The position numbers and the translations under genes are program-made. This document shows, one piece after another, positions 1-6,062 of a stretch of DNA of 8,486 bases. Numbering within the stretch: position 1 is the first letter of the stretch; the number at the start of each line of letters is the position of its first letter. Source of the stretch: an uncultured Oscillibacter sp. (lineage in GTDB: Bacteria > Bacillota_A > Clostridia > Oscillospirales > Oscillospiraceae); NCBI GenBank assembly GCA_948902155.1, contig CAQVQZ010000093.1, positions 1 through 8,486 on the forward strand, in the 5' to 3' direction. The notes beneath the pieces were generated by a model. That model worked only from the letters and a program-made list of their open reading frames with translations, was not told the DNA's origin and searched no databases.

Positions 1-1
1 G

Positions 2-1060
2 GCCTGCATCTGCGGCCTCTACGGCGACGCCGTCACCATCCGGGACAACGAGCTCAGCGTCATTGAGGACGCCTTCGCCGCCAAGGCCGTGAAGCGCCGC
101 CGCCCGCCTCAGTGGTCGGGGAAGAAGGTGGCCGTGGTGGGCTCCGGCCCGGCGGGCCTGGCGGCGGCGGACCAGCTGAACCACCGGGGCCACTCCGTCA
201 CGGTGGTGGAGCGGGAGGAGCGCTGCGGCGGGCTTTTGACCTACGGCATCCCCAACATGAAGCTGCCCAAGGACGTGGTGAAGCGCCGGATTAACCTTAT
301 GACCGACGAGGGGGTCAGCTTCGTCACCGGCGTGGACGCGGCGGACCCCGCCGTGGCCCAGCGGCTGCTGCGGGACTACGACGCGGTGATCCTCTGCTGC
401 GGCGCGGAGCGCCCCCGGCCCCTGGACCTCCCCGTCGAGGGAGTAAACGGCTTCGTCTACGGAACCGAGTACCTGAAAGCCGCCGTGGAGCGCCAACAGT
501 TCGGCAAGGACCCCGCCGTCCCCACGGCAGAGGGCCGGGACGTGGTCATCGTGGGGACCGGCGACACGGCCAGCGACTGCGTGGCCACCGCCCTCCGGCA
601 GGGCTGTGCCTCCGTTACCCAGCTGGTCCGCCGCCCCCTGGAGGACTATCTGCAAAACGGCAGGCTCCCCCTGGACTACGCCCACGAGGAGGCCCTGGCG
701 GTCCTGGGCCGGGACCCCCGGCGGTTCGGCGTCCAGGTCCGGGAGCTGACGGTGGAAAACGGCGCGCTCACCGGCATAATCACCACCGAGGGCGACGCGC
801 TGCCCTGCACCCTGCTGATCGCCGCCACCGGCTTCGCGGGCTGCGCCTCCCCGGTGTGCGACGCCTTCGGCGCGGAGCACGACGGCACGGTCCGTACCCC
901 CGCCGGGAGCTTCGCCACCAACGTGGAGAAGGTCTTTTCCGCCGGGGATATGCGCCGGGGCCAGTCCCTGGTGGTCTGGGCCATCGCCGAGGGCCGCACC
1001 GTGGCGGCGGAGGTGGACGAGTATCTGACGGGGTATACGAATATTGTAAAGACCGTGTAA
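2..1060 (+). CDS. gltD: Glutamate synthase small subunit-like NADPH/FAD oxidoreductase (5' truncated by window)
   Basis: The frame is open from base 2 to a TAA at 1058-1060, giving 352 visible residues; about 110-120 N-terminal residues of a ~470-residue GltD lie outside. The GTG at 89 is only an internal valine. Visible residues 1-20 (ACICGLYGDAVTI...) match the end of the GltD Cys-rich 4Fe-4S region. A first dinucleotide fold (VAVVGSGPAGLAAAD, about residues 43-57) binds FAD. The block CGGLLTYGIPNMKLPK is a GltD hallmark. A second fold (VIVGTGDTASDC, about 182-193) fits NADPH. The C-terminal AGDMRRGQSLVVWAIAEGR closes the FAD site. In the family, GltD takes electrons from NADPH and passes them to the large GltB subunit to make glutamate from 2-oxoglutarate and glutamine, in the cytoplasm. 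Stand-alone GltD-like proteins also serve other reductases, and no gltB is visible, so the partner is unknown. GC-rich codon use matches the rest of the window. Confidence 0.9.
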   Translation, partial: ACICGLYGDAVTIRDNELSVIEDAFAAKAVKRRRPPQWSGKKVAVVGSGPAGLAAADQLNHRGHSVTVVEREERCGGLLTYGIPNMKLPKDVVKRRINLMTDEGVSFVTGVDAADPAVAQRLLRDYDAVILCCGAERPRPLDLPVEGVNGFVYGTEYLKAAVERQQFGKDPAVPTAEGRDVVIVGTGDTASDCVATALRQGCASVTQLVRRPLEDYLQNGRLPLDYAHEEALAVLGRDPRRFGVQVRELTVENGALTGIITTEGDALPCTLLIAATGFAGCASPVCDAFGAEHDGTVRTPAGSFATNVEKVFSAGDMRRGQSLVVWAIAEGRTVAAEVDEYLTGYTNIVKTV

Positions 1061-1064
1061 AACG

Positions 1065-1097
1065 CCGGAGCGGCAGGGCCCAGCCCTGCCGCTCCGG
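1065..1097. terminator. Bidirectional hairpin terminator between convergent genes
   Basis: A perfect 14-bp stem (arms 1065-1078 and 1084-1097) with a 5-base loop starts 4 bases after the gltD stop. On the minus strand the stem is followed by CGTTTTAC, a short T-run suited to ending the HAD phosphatase transcript. On the plus strand it is followed by TCATTCAG, which is poor in T. It is best read as a shared terminator that is stronger for the minus-strand operon. The 53 bases from 1098 to 1150 show nothing else. Confidence 0.7.
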
Positions 1098-1150
1098 TCA
1101 TTCAGATCATGGCAATGAGACATTGCGTTTGGGTCCCGTGGGTTTCCGCG

Positions 1151-1807
1151 TCAGTGGGAGAGGATGAAATCCTCCAATTCCTCCGCCGTGGCGGCGACGG
1201 CGACGGCTCCCGCCTCTTCCAGTTCGCCCGGCGGGGCATAGCCGAAAAACTCCACTCCGGCGCAGTCGACGCCGCAGGCGCGGGCCCCCTCCACGTCGAA
1301 TTTCCGGTCCCCGACCATCAGGACCTGGGGCAGGTCGGCGGGGGTCAGGTTCAACTGGCGCATGGCCTCCCGGACCACGTCTTCCTTCTCCCAGTCCCCG
1401 TGGGGCGGACTGCCCACCAGGACCGACAGGTGGGGCGTGAAGCCGAAGCGGGCGCAGATGGAGCGGCAGAGATTTTCCGGTTTCGAGGAGGCCAGGGCCA
1501 GCACATAGCCCTTCTCCCGCAGGCGGGCCATCAGGGGCTCCATGCCGGGGGCCGCCTGGTTCTCGTACTGGCCCACCGGCTCGTAGATGAGGCGGAAACG
1601 CTCCACCGCCTCCGCCGCCTTCTCGGGGCTGTAGCCGCAGAAGCGGATGAAGGAGTCCTGAAGGGGCGGGCCGATGAAGCGGAGAAGGGTTTCCTCCGGC
1701 GGAACGGGGTCGCCGTAGCCCTGGATAGTCTCCCGGACGCAGTGGACGATGCCCTCCCGGGAGTCCGTCAGGGTGCCGTCCAGGTCAAATAAGATGTATT
1801 GATACAT
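1151..1807 (-). CDS. HAD-superfamily phosphatase, phosphoglycolate phosphatase-like
   Basis: A 218-residue cytoplasmic hydrolase of HAD subclass I with all four motifs visible. Motif I is DLDGTLTDS, with nucleophile D8 and acid/base D10. Motif II is LALASSKPEN (S107, followed by K109). The motif III lysine lies in WEKEDVV (K141). Motif IV is GDRKFDVEGA (D167, D171). The helical stretch between motifs I and II (about 17-85) is a C1 cap, as in Gph/PpaX/PgmB enzymes. Magnesium-dependent removal of phosphate from a small metabolite is expected, but the substrate cannot be read from sequence. I chose the ATG at 1807 over an in-frame ATG at 1822. The purine-rich AGAGG sits 7 bases before 1807, and the upstream codons overlap the end of the preceding gene. 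That gene's TGA (1811-1809) is one base from this ATG, so translational coupling with the metallo-hydrolase is likely. Confidence 0.88.
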   Translation of the reverse strand: MYQYILFDLDGTLTDSREGIVHCVRETIQGYGDPVPPEETLLRFIGPPLQDSFIRFCGYSPEKAAEAVERFRLIYEPVGQYENQAAPGMEPLMARLREKGYVLALASSKPENLCRSICARFGFTPHLSVLVGSPPHGDWEKEDVVREAMRQLNLTPADLPQVLMVGDRKFDVEGARACGVDCAGVEFFGYAPPGELEEAGAVAVAATAEELEDFILSH

Positions 1808-1808
1808 A

Positions 1809-2435
1809 TCATTTCCTCTCAAAGCTCAGCAGCAGCACCCCGGGGAAGCCGCTGTCCATCTTGTGTACGGGCCCCGCCAGGCGGTTGATCTCCTCCTTGG
1901 GCCACAGGGCCAAAAAGTCCTCCACTCCCGCCACGTTGGGAAGGCCGAAGGGGTCGTGGCGGTAGTGCATGGGGATTACGCAGACGGGGTCCAGGGCCTC
2001 GCAGACGGCCTTGGCCCCCTGGGCGTCCAGGGTGTAGGTGCCCCCCACGGGAATCATTACCAGGTCCAGGTGTCCGATAGCGGCGACCTGCTCCGGGCTC
2101 AGCTGGTGACCCAGGTCCCCCAGGTGAGCAATGGTAAAGCCGTCCGCCGAGAGGATGTGGATGGTGTTGTTTCCTCGAAGGGCCCCGCCCTGGCCGTCGT
2201 GGAAGGTCTCCACAGTGCGGATGGAGAAGGGGCAGGGGCCGTCGAAGGGGACCACCTCCGCCTGGTCGACGGCGTTGTGGTCAAAGTGCTGGTGGCTGCA
2301 TAGGATTTTGTGGACGGACAAGCTCCGGTTTGACAGGGGCGGATAGCCCTCCACGCCGGTGTAGGGGTCCAGCAGGATGCGATAGTCCGCCTCTTCCACC
2401 AGGAAGCAGGCGTGGCCCAGCCAGGTGAGTTTCAT
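1809..2435 (-). CDS. Metallo-beta-lactamase-fold metal-dependent hydrolase (UPF0173/YtkL-like)
   Basis: A 208-residue protein that starts straight into the fold with MKLTWLGHACFLVE, typical of the small UPF0173/L-ascorbate-6-phosphate-lactonase-like branch. Metal ligands are visible: SHQHFDH (H48, H50, D52, H53) is the HxHxDH motif, HLGDLGH supplies bridging D107, and IPMHYRHD supplies H157; H79 in ETFHDG is another candidate ligand. There is no signal peptide, so it is cytoplasmic. The reaction is hydrolytic or lactonase-like in the family, with substrate unknown. I chose the start at 2435 because a perfect AAGGAGG (2444-2450) lies 8 bases upstream; the frame extends further to 2504, but that extension would contain the ribosome site. 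It is the first gene of a two-gene unit with the HAD phosphatase. No strong promoter is obvious; a weak TTGCTT-18-TATATC pair lies near 2477-2506, partly within a hairpin. Confidence 0.87.
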   Translation of the reverse strand: MKLTWLGHACFLVEEADYRILLDPYTGVEGYPPLSNRSLSVHKILCSHQHFDHNAVDQAEVVPFDGPCPFSIRTVETFHDGQGGALRGNNTIHILSADGFTIAHLGDLGHQLSPEQVAAIGHLDLVMIPVGGTYTLDAQGAKAVCEALDPVCVIPMHYRHDPFGLPNVAGVEDFLALWPKEEINRLAGPVHKMDSGFPGVLLLSFERK

Positions 2436-2491
2436 TGCGGTTTCCTCCTTCGTGCGCGAATGTGCGCCGTGGATGATATAGTCAACGCAGC

Positions 2492-2650
2492 TGAAAAGAA
2501 GCAAAACTTCTTTTCAACCGGCAAACCAATGGTTTGCCGGGGCGCAAAGCGCTGTGCGTTTCCTATGAAGACATGTACACTAAGCCGCATAAGCGGCTTG
2601 AGGCGCTGTAAGGCAGCGCCTCGTTGAAAAAACCTTTGGATTTTTTCAAC
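2492..2650. repeat. Block of six near-contiguous hairpins (possible structured RNA or intergenic repeat)
   Basis: Six inverted repeats sit almost end to end. They are 2492-2516 (10-bp stem, loop CAAAA), 2518-2540 (10 bp, loop AAT), 2543-2558 (imperfect, CGCA/TGCG with inner pairs), 2582-2599 (7 bp, loop ATAA), 2600-2622 (9 bp, loop TAAGG) and 2623-2650 (10 bp plus 2 bp across a one-base bulge). The last three abut with no spacer, and the first two are one base apart. A 23-base unpaired linker (2559-2581) splits them three and three. On the minus strand both outer hairpins begin GTTGAAAA. No convincing reading frame covers the block. It lies 57 bases upstream of the metallo-hydrolase ATG and just after the terminator of the DUF4349 gene. 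It could be an untranslated leader structure, a small RNA, or a copy of a genome-wide intergenic repeat. The hairpins are seen directly; the function is not known. Confidence 0.75.
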
Positions 2651-2668
2651 TGTGCTGACGATAAGATG

Positions 2669-2698
2669 AAAAATCGGGGGCGGACGCAAGTCCGCCCC
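2669..2698 (-). terminator. Rho-independent terminator of the DUF4349 lipoprotein gene
   Basis: A perfect 9-bp GC-rich stem (2677-2685 with 2690-2698) and a 4-base loop begin 9 bases past the TGA of the lipoprotein gene. On the minus strand the stem is followed by CGATTTTTCATC, a five-T tail. It separates this gene from the hairpin block and the metallo-hydrolase operon. Confidence 0.8.
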
Positions 2699-2707
2699 TT
2701 TAGTATA

Positions 2708-3721
2708 TCAGTCTTTGTCCGGTTTGTCATCCGGCTTTTTGCCTTCTTCTCCCTTTTTGCGGCGGAAGAAGGGAGGCTTTTCAGAGGCCGGGCGGCGGAA
2801 GAACTCCGCCCGCTGGGCCTGCCGCCGTTTGGAGAGCTTGACCACCAGAAGGATGATCAGGGCCAGGAGGAGCATCCAGGTCCAGTTGTAGGCCAGGTAG
2901 ACCGCCAGGTCCTGGAGGAAGCCGCCGAAGCCGTGGAGGCCGTCCACGAAGGCGTTGCCCAGGCGGCTGGCGAAGGTGGGCGGGGCCTCCTCCACCGTGG
3001 TGAGGCGCAGGACCTCCCGCAGGCGGACGTCCACGGTGGCGAAGTCCACCAGGGAGTCGTAGTGCCGGAGGGAGCCGGTGAGCTGCTCGATCTGGTACTC
3101 CGTTTCGCTGATGGCGTTCTCCAGGTCGATGATGTCCTCCATGTTCTCCGCCTTGGCGAGGAGCATCTGGAGCCGCTCCATCTTGGTGCGCTGGGTGGCC
3201 AGGCGGCTCTCGGTGTCGTAATACAATTCGCTGATGTTGTCCGAGTTCCGGTCCTGGCTGGTGACGTGGCTGAGCTCCCCCACGCTGGACAGGAAGTCCC
3301 GGAACCGGGCGGAGGGGATGCGGACGGTGTAGCTGGCGTTCCGGCTTCCGTCGCCGTAGCTGCCCATGGAGGCGTATTCCAGGTAGCCCCCCATCTGGTC
3401 CACCAGGGACTCCAGGGAGGCGGTGCAGGCGTCGAAATCCTGGGTCTCCGCCTCGATGCTGGCGGTGTAGACCATCTTGGCGTTGGCCAGGCGGCTGTCC
3501 TCCTCGCTTTTGACGGGGGCTTCCGTTTCGATCTGAGCGTCCGAGGGGGCTTCGTCAAAGCCAAAATCCATCATCTCGGATTTCCAGTTGCTTTCGCCTC
3601 CGGCGTCGTAGGCGCCGGCGCTGCCGGAACTGCTCTTGGGCCCTCCCCCGGAGCCGCCGCAGGCGGTCAGGGTCAGGGCCGTCAGCAGCGCGGCCAGGAA
3701 CAGGGCAAGTCCTCTTTTCAT
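2708..3721 (-). CDS. DUF4349 domain-containing lipoprotein with C-terminal membrane anchor
   Basis: A 337-residue envelope protein. Residues 1-21 form a lipoprotein signal (MKRGLALFLAALL...LTAC) with lipidated Cys21 expected, followed by a Gly/Ser-rich linker. From about residue 80 to 275 runs a DUF4349 domain (MVYTASIEAETQDFD..., VRIPSARFRDFLSS), including a helical coiled-coil section around YYDTESRLATQRTKMERLQ. A hydrophobic segment at about 274-294 (WTWMLLLALIILLVV) is followed by a strongly basic tail, so the C-terminus should face the cytoplasm. The extracytoplasmic domain is therefore tethered at both ends, an arrangement common in this family, whose role is unknown. The start at 3721 is set by AAGGAGG at 3730-3736 with 8-base spacing; an in-frame start at 3754 would swallow that site. 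It is probably monocistronic, with its own terminator downstream and the metalloprotease terminator upstream. Confidence 0.9.
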   Translation of the reverse strand: MKRGLALFLAALLTALTLTACGGSGGGPKSSSGSAGAYDAGGESNWKSEMMDFGFDEAPSDAQIETEAPVKSEEDSRLANAKMVYTASIEAETQDFDACTASLESLVDQMGGYLEYASMGSYGDGSRNASYTVRIPSARFRDFLSSVGELSHVTSQDRNSDNISELYYDTESRLATQRTKMERLQMLLAKAENMEDIIDLENAISETEYQIEQLTGSLRHYDSLVDFATVDVRLREVLRLTTVEEAPPTFASRLGNAFVDGLHGFGGFLQDLAVYLAYNWTWMLLLALIILLVVKLSKRRQAQRAEFFRRPASEKPPFFRRKKGEEGKKPDDKPDKD

Positions 3722-3740
3722 CCGTGCTTCCTCCTTTTCC

Positions 3741-3761
3741 GCCCCGTCTTCCAAGCGGGGC
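3741..3761 (-). other. Small hairpin in the leader of the DUF4349 gene
   Basis: GCCCCG (3741-3746) pairs with CGGGGC (3756-3761) over a 9-base interior that can add a short CTT/AAG pairing. It lies only 4 bases upstream of the AAGGAGG ribosome site, so it could modulate translation or mRNA stability; that role is inference. I found no convincing -35/-10 pair for this gene between 3762 and 3834. Confidence 0.35.
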
Positions 3762-3833
3762 CTTTGTTTAGATAGACGGTTTTTATCGGGGAAAGGTTCC
3801 GGGGTTTCGGTAATTTTTCATCGGATTTTCAAG

Positions 3834-3865
3834 AAAAACAGCGTCCCGGAACGGGACGCTGTTTT
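3834..3865 (-). terminator. Rho-independent terminator of the metalloprotease gene
   Basis: A perfect 14-bp stem (3835-3848 with 3852-3865) with a 3-base loop begins 7 bases after the gene's TGA. On the minus strand the lower stem runs into TTTTT CTTG, a classic T-tract. The A-rich opposite flank gives weak potential in the other direction. Confidence 0.88.
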
Positions 3866-3872
3866 ACACGAT

Positions 3873-4820
3873 TCAAGCTACTGCGGAAAAGGGCGTCCGC
3901 TGCTTCTGCTGTTCGTCGCTCTGGCGGGCGAGGTCCTGCTGGGCGTTGTTGTCCGTGTCCGCCTTGGTCACCGTGCGGGTGGTGCCGCCGGAAACGTAGG
4001 ACTTGCCGCACTCAGGGCAGATCTCTGTGTGCATGGTCACGTTCTGGCTGACCACCTTCCGGCCCTCCCGGTCGGCCTTGGCCTGCTCCCGATAGACGTG
4101 CTCCATCTCGTGGCCCCGGACGGCGGAGGCCGCCTGCTCCGGCTTGATGTTGGTGGGCGTCTGGAAGGAGACGCCCATGTCGTCGGAGCCGTCCTGATAC
4201 TTGCGCTCCTCGCAGGTCTGGCACTCGCCCTCCTTCAGGGCGTCCTGGGCGCTCTGGGCCCCGGTCTTCACGCCCTCCAGGGCGTCATCCTCCTCCGGCT
4301 TCTGGCCGGGAAGGACCGCTTTCTCCTGGCCGGCTTTGTCCTGGCCCAGGAGCTCGGGAGTCAGTTCTTTCTTGGGAAGGGACGGCGCGCCGTTTTGCAG
4401 AACGTCCTCCGCGCCCTCCAGGTCGTTCTTCGCCATGGCGTTCTCCGCGTGGGAGAGCTGGCCCTCCAGGGTGTTCCGCTTCGCGCCCTGAACGGGGGAG
4501 CCGTCGGCTCCGGACTCCACGAACAGGCCTTCCTGGTTGACGGCGCCCCGGCGCATCCGCATGCGCCCGGCCATGGCCGCGGGGTCGTTCTCCAGGCGGC
4601 TGGTCAGCTCCGGAAGGGATACGTCGTTTCTGGATACGGGACGGGATGCCGTGACCGGCTGCACCGGCGTCTCGGGAGAAGCGGCCTTCCGCGCGCCCAT
4701 GACCGCGCCCTGACGGGGGGCGGTCTGCGCGTTCTGGACGCCGTCCATGGCACGGGAGCGCTGATAGGGGCTCACATATCCCATGCGGATGCCGCCGACG
4801 CCTGAAATTCCACCAACCAT
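3873..4820 (-). CDS. Putative SprA-type zinc metalloprotease (HEMEH motif)
   Basis: A 315-residue protein with a glycine-rich N-terminus (MVGGISGVGGI), a long polar, probably disordered middle (about 20-195), and a compact conserved C-terminal domain. That domain has CQTC (C200, C203), the block YQDGSDDMGVSF, the zinc-protease motif HEMEH (H237, E238, H241; HExxH form), and CPEC (C268, C271) followed by GKSYVSGGTTRT. The layout matches the SprA-related / 'CJM1_0395' putative metalloprotease family, whose activity is predicted rather than shown. The two CxxC pairs flanking the active-site helix could make a structural zinc knuckle; that is inference. No signal peptide or membrane segment is visible, so it is cytoplasmic or exported by an unknown route. 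The start at 4820 follows GAGGTGA with about 5-base spacing; an in-frame extension to 4901 has no such site. Its own promoter and terminator mark it as monocistronic. Confidence 0.82.
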   Translation of the reverse strand: MVGGISGVGGIRMGYVSPYQRSRAMDGVQNAQTAPRQGAVMGARKAASPETPVQPVTASRPVSRNDVSLPELTSRLENDPAAMAGRMRMRRGAVNQEGLFVESGADGSPVQGAKRNTLEGQLSHAENAMAKNDLEGAEDVLQNGAPSLPKKELTPELLGQDKAGQEKAVLPGQKPEEDDALEGVKTGAQSAQDALKEGECQTCEERKYQDGSDDMGVSFQTPTNIKPEQAASAVRGHEMEHVYREQAKADREGRKVVSQNVTMHTEICPECGKSYVSGGTTRTVTKADTDNNAQQDLARQSDEQQKQRTPFSAVA

Positions 4821-4852
4821 CGCAATCACCTCATAGCAAACGATGTGGGAGG

Positions 4853-4871
4853 CCCGCTCCGGCGGAGCGGG
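4853..4871 (-). other. Leader hairpin in the metalloprotease mRNA
   Basis: An 8-bp stem (CCCGCTCC 4853-4860 with GGAGCGGG 4864-4871) and 3-base loop lie inside the ~78-base leader between the predicted promoter and the start at 4820. A second 5-bp hairpin sits at 4881-4893 (GATTG/CAATC). No T-run follows either on the minus strand, so they are not terminators. They do not resemble a riboswitch I recognise. Confidence 0.4.
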
Positions 4872-4904
4872 AGATTCCCCGATTGTGTCAATCTTACGCA
4901 ATAC

Positions 4905-4932
4905 AGTATACCATCATTTTCCGAAATCGCAA
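4905..4932 (-). promoter_or_regulatory. Promoter of the metalloprotease gene
   Basis: Minus strand: -35 TTGCGA (complement of 4927-4932, 4/6 to consensus), a 16-base spacer, and -10 TATACT (complement of 4905-4910, 5/6), preceded by TGG, an extended -10 element. Transcription should begin near 4898, giving a leader of about 78 bases. Confidence 0.65.
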
Positions 4933-5026
4933 GACTTTTTTTGGGATTTTCCCGGCGGATTCGGGGGGAGTTTGTAGGAATGGAAATTTTTGGAGAAAAA
5001 CGAAGCGCGGACCGGGGTGGGAGCGG

Positions 5027-5041
5027 GCGGCTGATAGCCGC
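5027..5041 (-). other. Weak hairpin just past the FlaR-like gene
   Basis: A 6-bp stem GCGGCT/AGCCGC (5027-5032 with 5036-5041) and 3-base loop start right after the stop of the kinase gene. No T-run follows directly on the minus strand; the nearest is about 20 bases on. Termination here is therefore doubtful, and read-through toward the metalloprotease gene is possible. Confidence 0.3.
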
Positions 5042-5043
5042 GC

Positions 5044-5556
5044 CTACATTCCAGTCTTACCGCTGAATGTTTGGTTGAAATACGCCTGTATCTCATTTCT
5101 TGAATGAAAAACCGTGATGTGTTTTCTCTCTTGAAACCGACGAATCTGTTCGTAAATAAAAGGTAATTCGTCTCGTGGGAAATTCAATATCCATTGCTTG
5201 AACTCTTCGTCAAATTCCGTCTCCATCCACGGCATATCCTCGCGGGGCGTTCCTACGCGGGCCTCTGCTGCCGCAAGGCATTCTTCCACCGGCAGGTCCA
5301 ACAAAAAGACCGTGTCGCAGGCTTGGAGGCGCATCGTGAGTGTTCGGGTATAGTTGCCGTCGATAATCCATTGATCTCTTGAAAGAATCTCCTTTAATCT
5401 GAGGTCAAACGCACTCCTGGTGATGGTCGTTTTATCCGGCTTGTGCCACAGCATGTCGAGATAATATAGGGGCAGGCCGGTTTCGCTTTTCAGCCTTCTT
5501 GAGAAGGTGCTCTTCCCCGCTCCCGGGCAGCCGATCACGATGACTTTTTGAAACAC
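5044..5556 (-). CDS. FlaR-like P-loop kinase (DNA topology modulation / adenylate kinase-like family)
   Basis: A 170-residue cytoplasmic P-loop protein. The Walker A motif GCPGAGKST is at residues 9-17. It is followed by LPLYYLDMLWHKPD and the signature WIIDGNYTRTL, then DTVFLLDLP, typical of the small adenylate-kinase-like proteins annotated as FlaR or 'DNA topology modulation protein'. Length and domain order are normal for the family. The name is historical; nucleotide or small-molecule phosphorylation is likely but the substrate is unknown. Start: GTG at 5556, with GGAGG 8 bases upstream. An ATG at 5563 is out of frame and can be excluded. It lies 56 bases downstream of the small helical protein gene, probably on the same transcript. 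Base composition is clearly lower in GC than the flanking genes, with AAA, ATT and TTT codons common, suggesting recent acquisition. Confidence 0.85.
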   Translation of the reverse strand: MFQKVIVIGCPGAGKSTFSRRLKSETGLPLYYLDMLWHKPDKTTITRSAFDLRLKEILSRDQWIIDGNYTRTLTMRLQACDTVFLLDLPVEECLAAAEARVGTPREDMPWMETEFDEEFKQWILNFPRDELPFIYEQIRRFQERKHITVFHSRNEIQAYFNQTFSGKTGM

Positions 5557-5612
5557 GAGGCATTCCTCCGTTTGTTCCAGTTTGCGTATTGTGTCATGGC
5601 GGCTTGGCGCTT

Positions 5613-5810
5613 CTATTTGTCCAGCTCGTTTTCGATGAGCCGGTTTGCAAGTTCAAAGGCTTTTACCCGCCGCCGCGCTAATGTGATTTGTGACTTGTAC
5701 CGCTCGGGGTTTTCTTTGGATTCCAATGTCTTTATGGTTTCCCGCAGTTTATGCAAAGTAGAATCAATCTGCCGCCTGGCTTCTTTCAAATTGTCTTTTG
5801 AGAACTCCAT
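5613..5810 (-). CDS. Small charged helical protein, function unknown
   Basis: A 65-residue protein (MEFSKDNLKEARRQIDSTLH... ending LIENELDK) that is almost entirely polar and charged helix, likely a short coiled coil or helical hairpin. It has no cysteine, signal peptide or membrane segment. I do not recognise a named domain. The start at 5810 is preferred: GGAGG (5816-5820) lies 5 bases upstream. An ATG at 5822 overlaps that same ribosome site and would add only four residues. It has an upstream promoter, and the FlaR-like kinase gene follows after 56 bases, so the two form a probable operon. One 60-base line within it (5701-5760) has 26 G/C (43%), against 45 of 60 (75%) for a line in the HD gene (7921-7980). 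Confidence 0.75.
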   Translation of the reverse strand: MEFSKDNLKEARRQIDSTLHKLRETIKTLESKENPERYKSQITLARRRVKAFELANRLIENELDK

Positions 5811-5843
5811 GGGTTCCTCCATGCATTCAAATCATCGGTAGAA

Positions 5844-5872
5844 AGTATATCACAAAAGACTTCCGTTTTCCA
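5844..5872 (-). promoter_or_regulatory. Promoter of the small protein / FlaR-like kinase operon
   Basis: Minus strand: -35 TGGAAA (complement of 5867-5872, 4/6), a 17-base spacer, and -10 TATACT (complement of 5844-5849, 5/6), preceded by TGA, an extended -10. The predicted start near 5837 leaves a leader of about 26 bases before the gene at 5810. Confidence 0.6.
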
Positions 5873-6062
5873 GGCGCTTTCGCAAAATGGGTGGGGGATT
5901 TTGGACAATATCATTAAGTTTAGGGAAGCTTGCCTTATTTTCCTTAGTCAAGTGACATTGCCTTTCAAAAGAGGTTTATTTTCCTTGCTGAATGATGTTC
6001 TCTTTTTAGCGCTTTTCGCTGCAGTGGATGGCGTCGGCTTTTCCTTTCTTGCAAACACCTTT
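5873..6062. other. AT-rich intergenic stretch, no supported protein gene
   Basis: Part of the 361-base gap between 5811 and 6171. It is AT-rich compared with both neighbours. A plus-strand frame starting at 5901 exists but has no ribosome site and runs through the terminator at 6063, so I do not call it. A possible plus-strand promoter is GTGACA (5952-5957), 17 bases, TTTATT (5975-5980), matching 5/6 and 4/6. With the terminator at 6063 it would yield a transcript of about 95-100 bases. A short AGCG/CGCT hairpin lies near 6008-6020. This is suggestive of a small RNA only. Confidence 0.25.

Noticed and set aside
1109..1792. Plus-strand open frame opposite the HAD phosphatase
   Set aside because: The opposite strand carries all four HAD motifs; this frame has no motif and no ribosome site.
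2492..2650. CRISPR array or integron attC array reading of the hairpin block
   Set aside because: The hairpins differ in sequence and length, there are no identical repeats with spacers, and no cas or integrase gene is nearby.
2624..3775. Plus-strand open frame opposite the DUF4349 gene
   Set aside because: Val/Gly/His/Gln-rich shadow translation; it starts inside a hairpin, and the opposite strand has a lipoprotein signal, ribosome site and terminator.
3636..4805. Plus-strand open frame opposite the metalloprotease gene
   Set aside because: Low-complexity Leu/Gly/Val translation, crosses the terminator at 3834-3865 and lacks a ribosome site.
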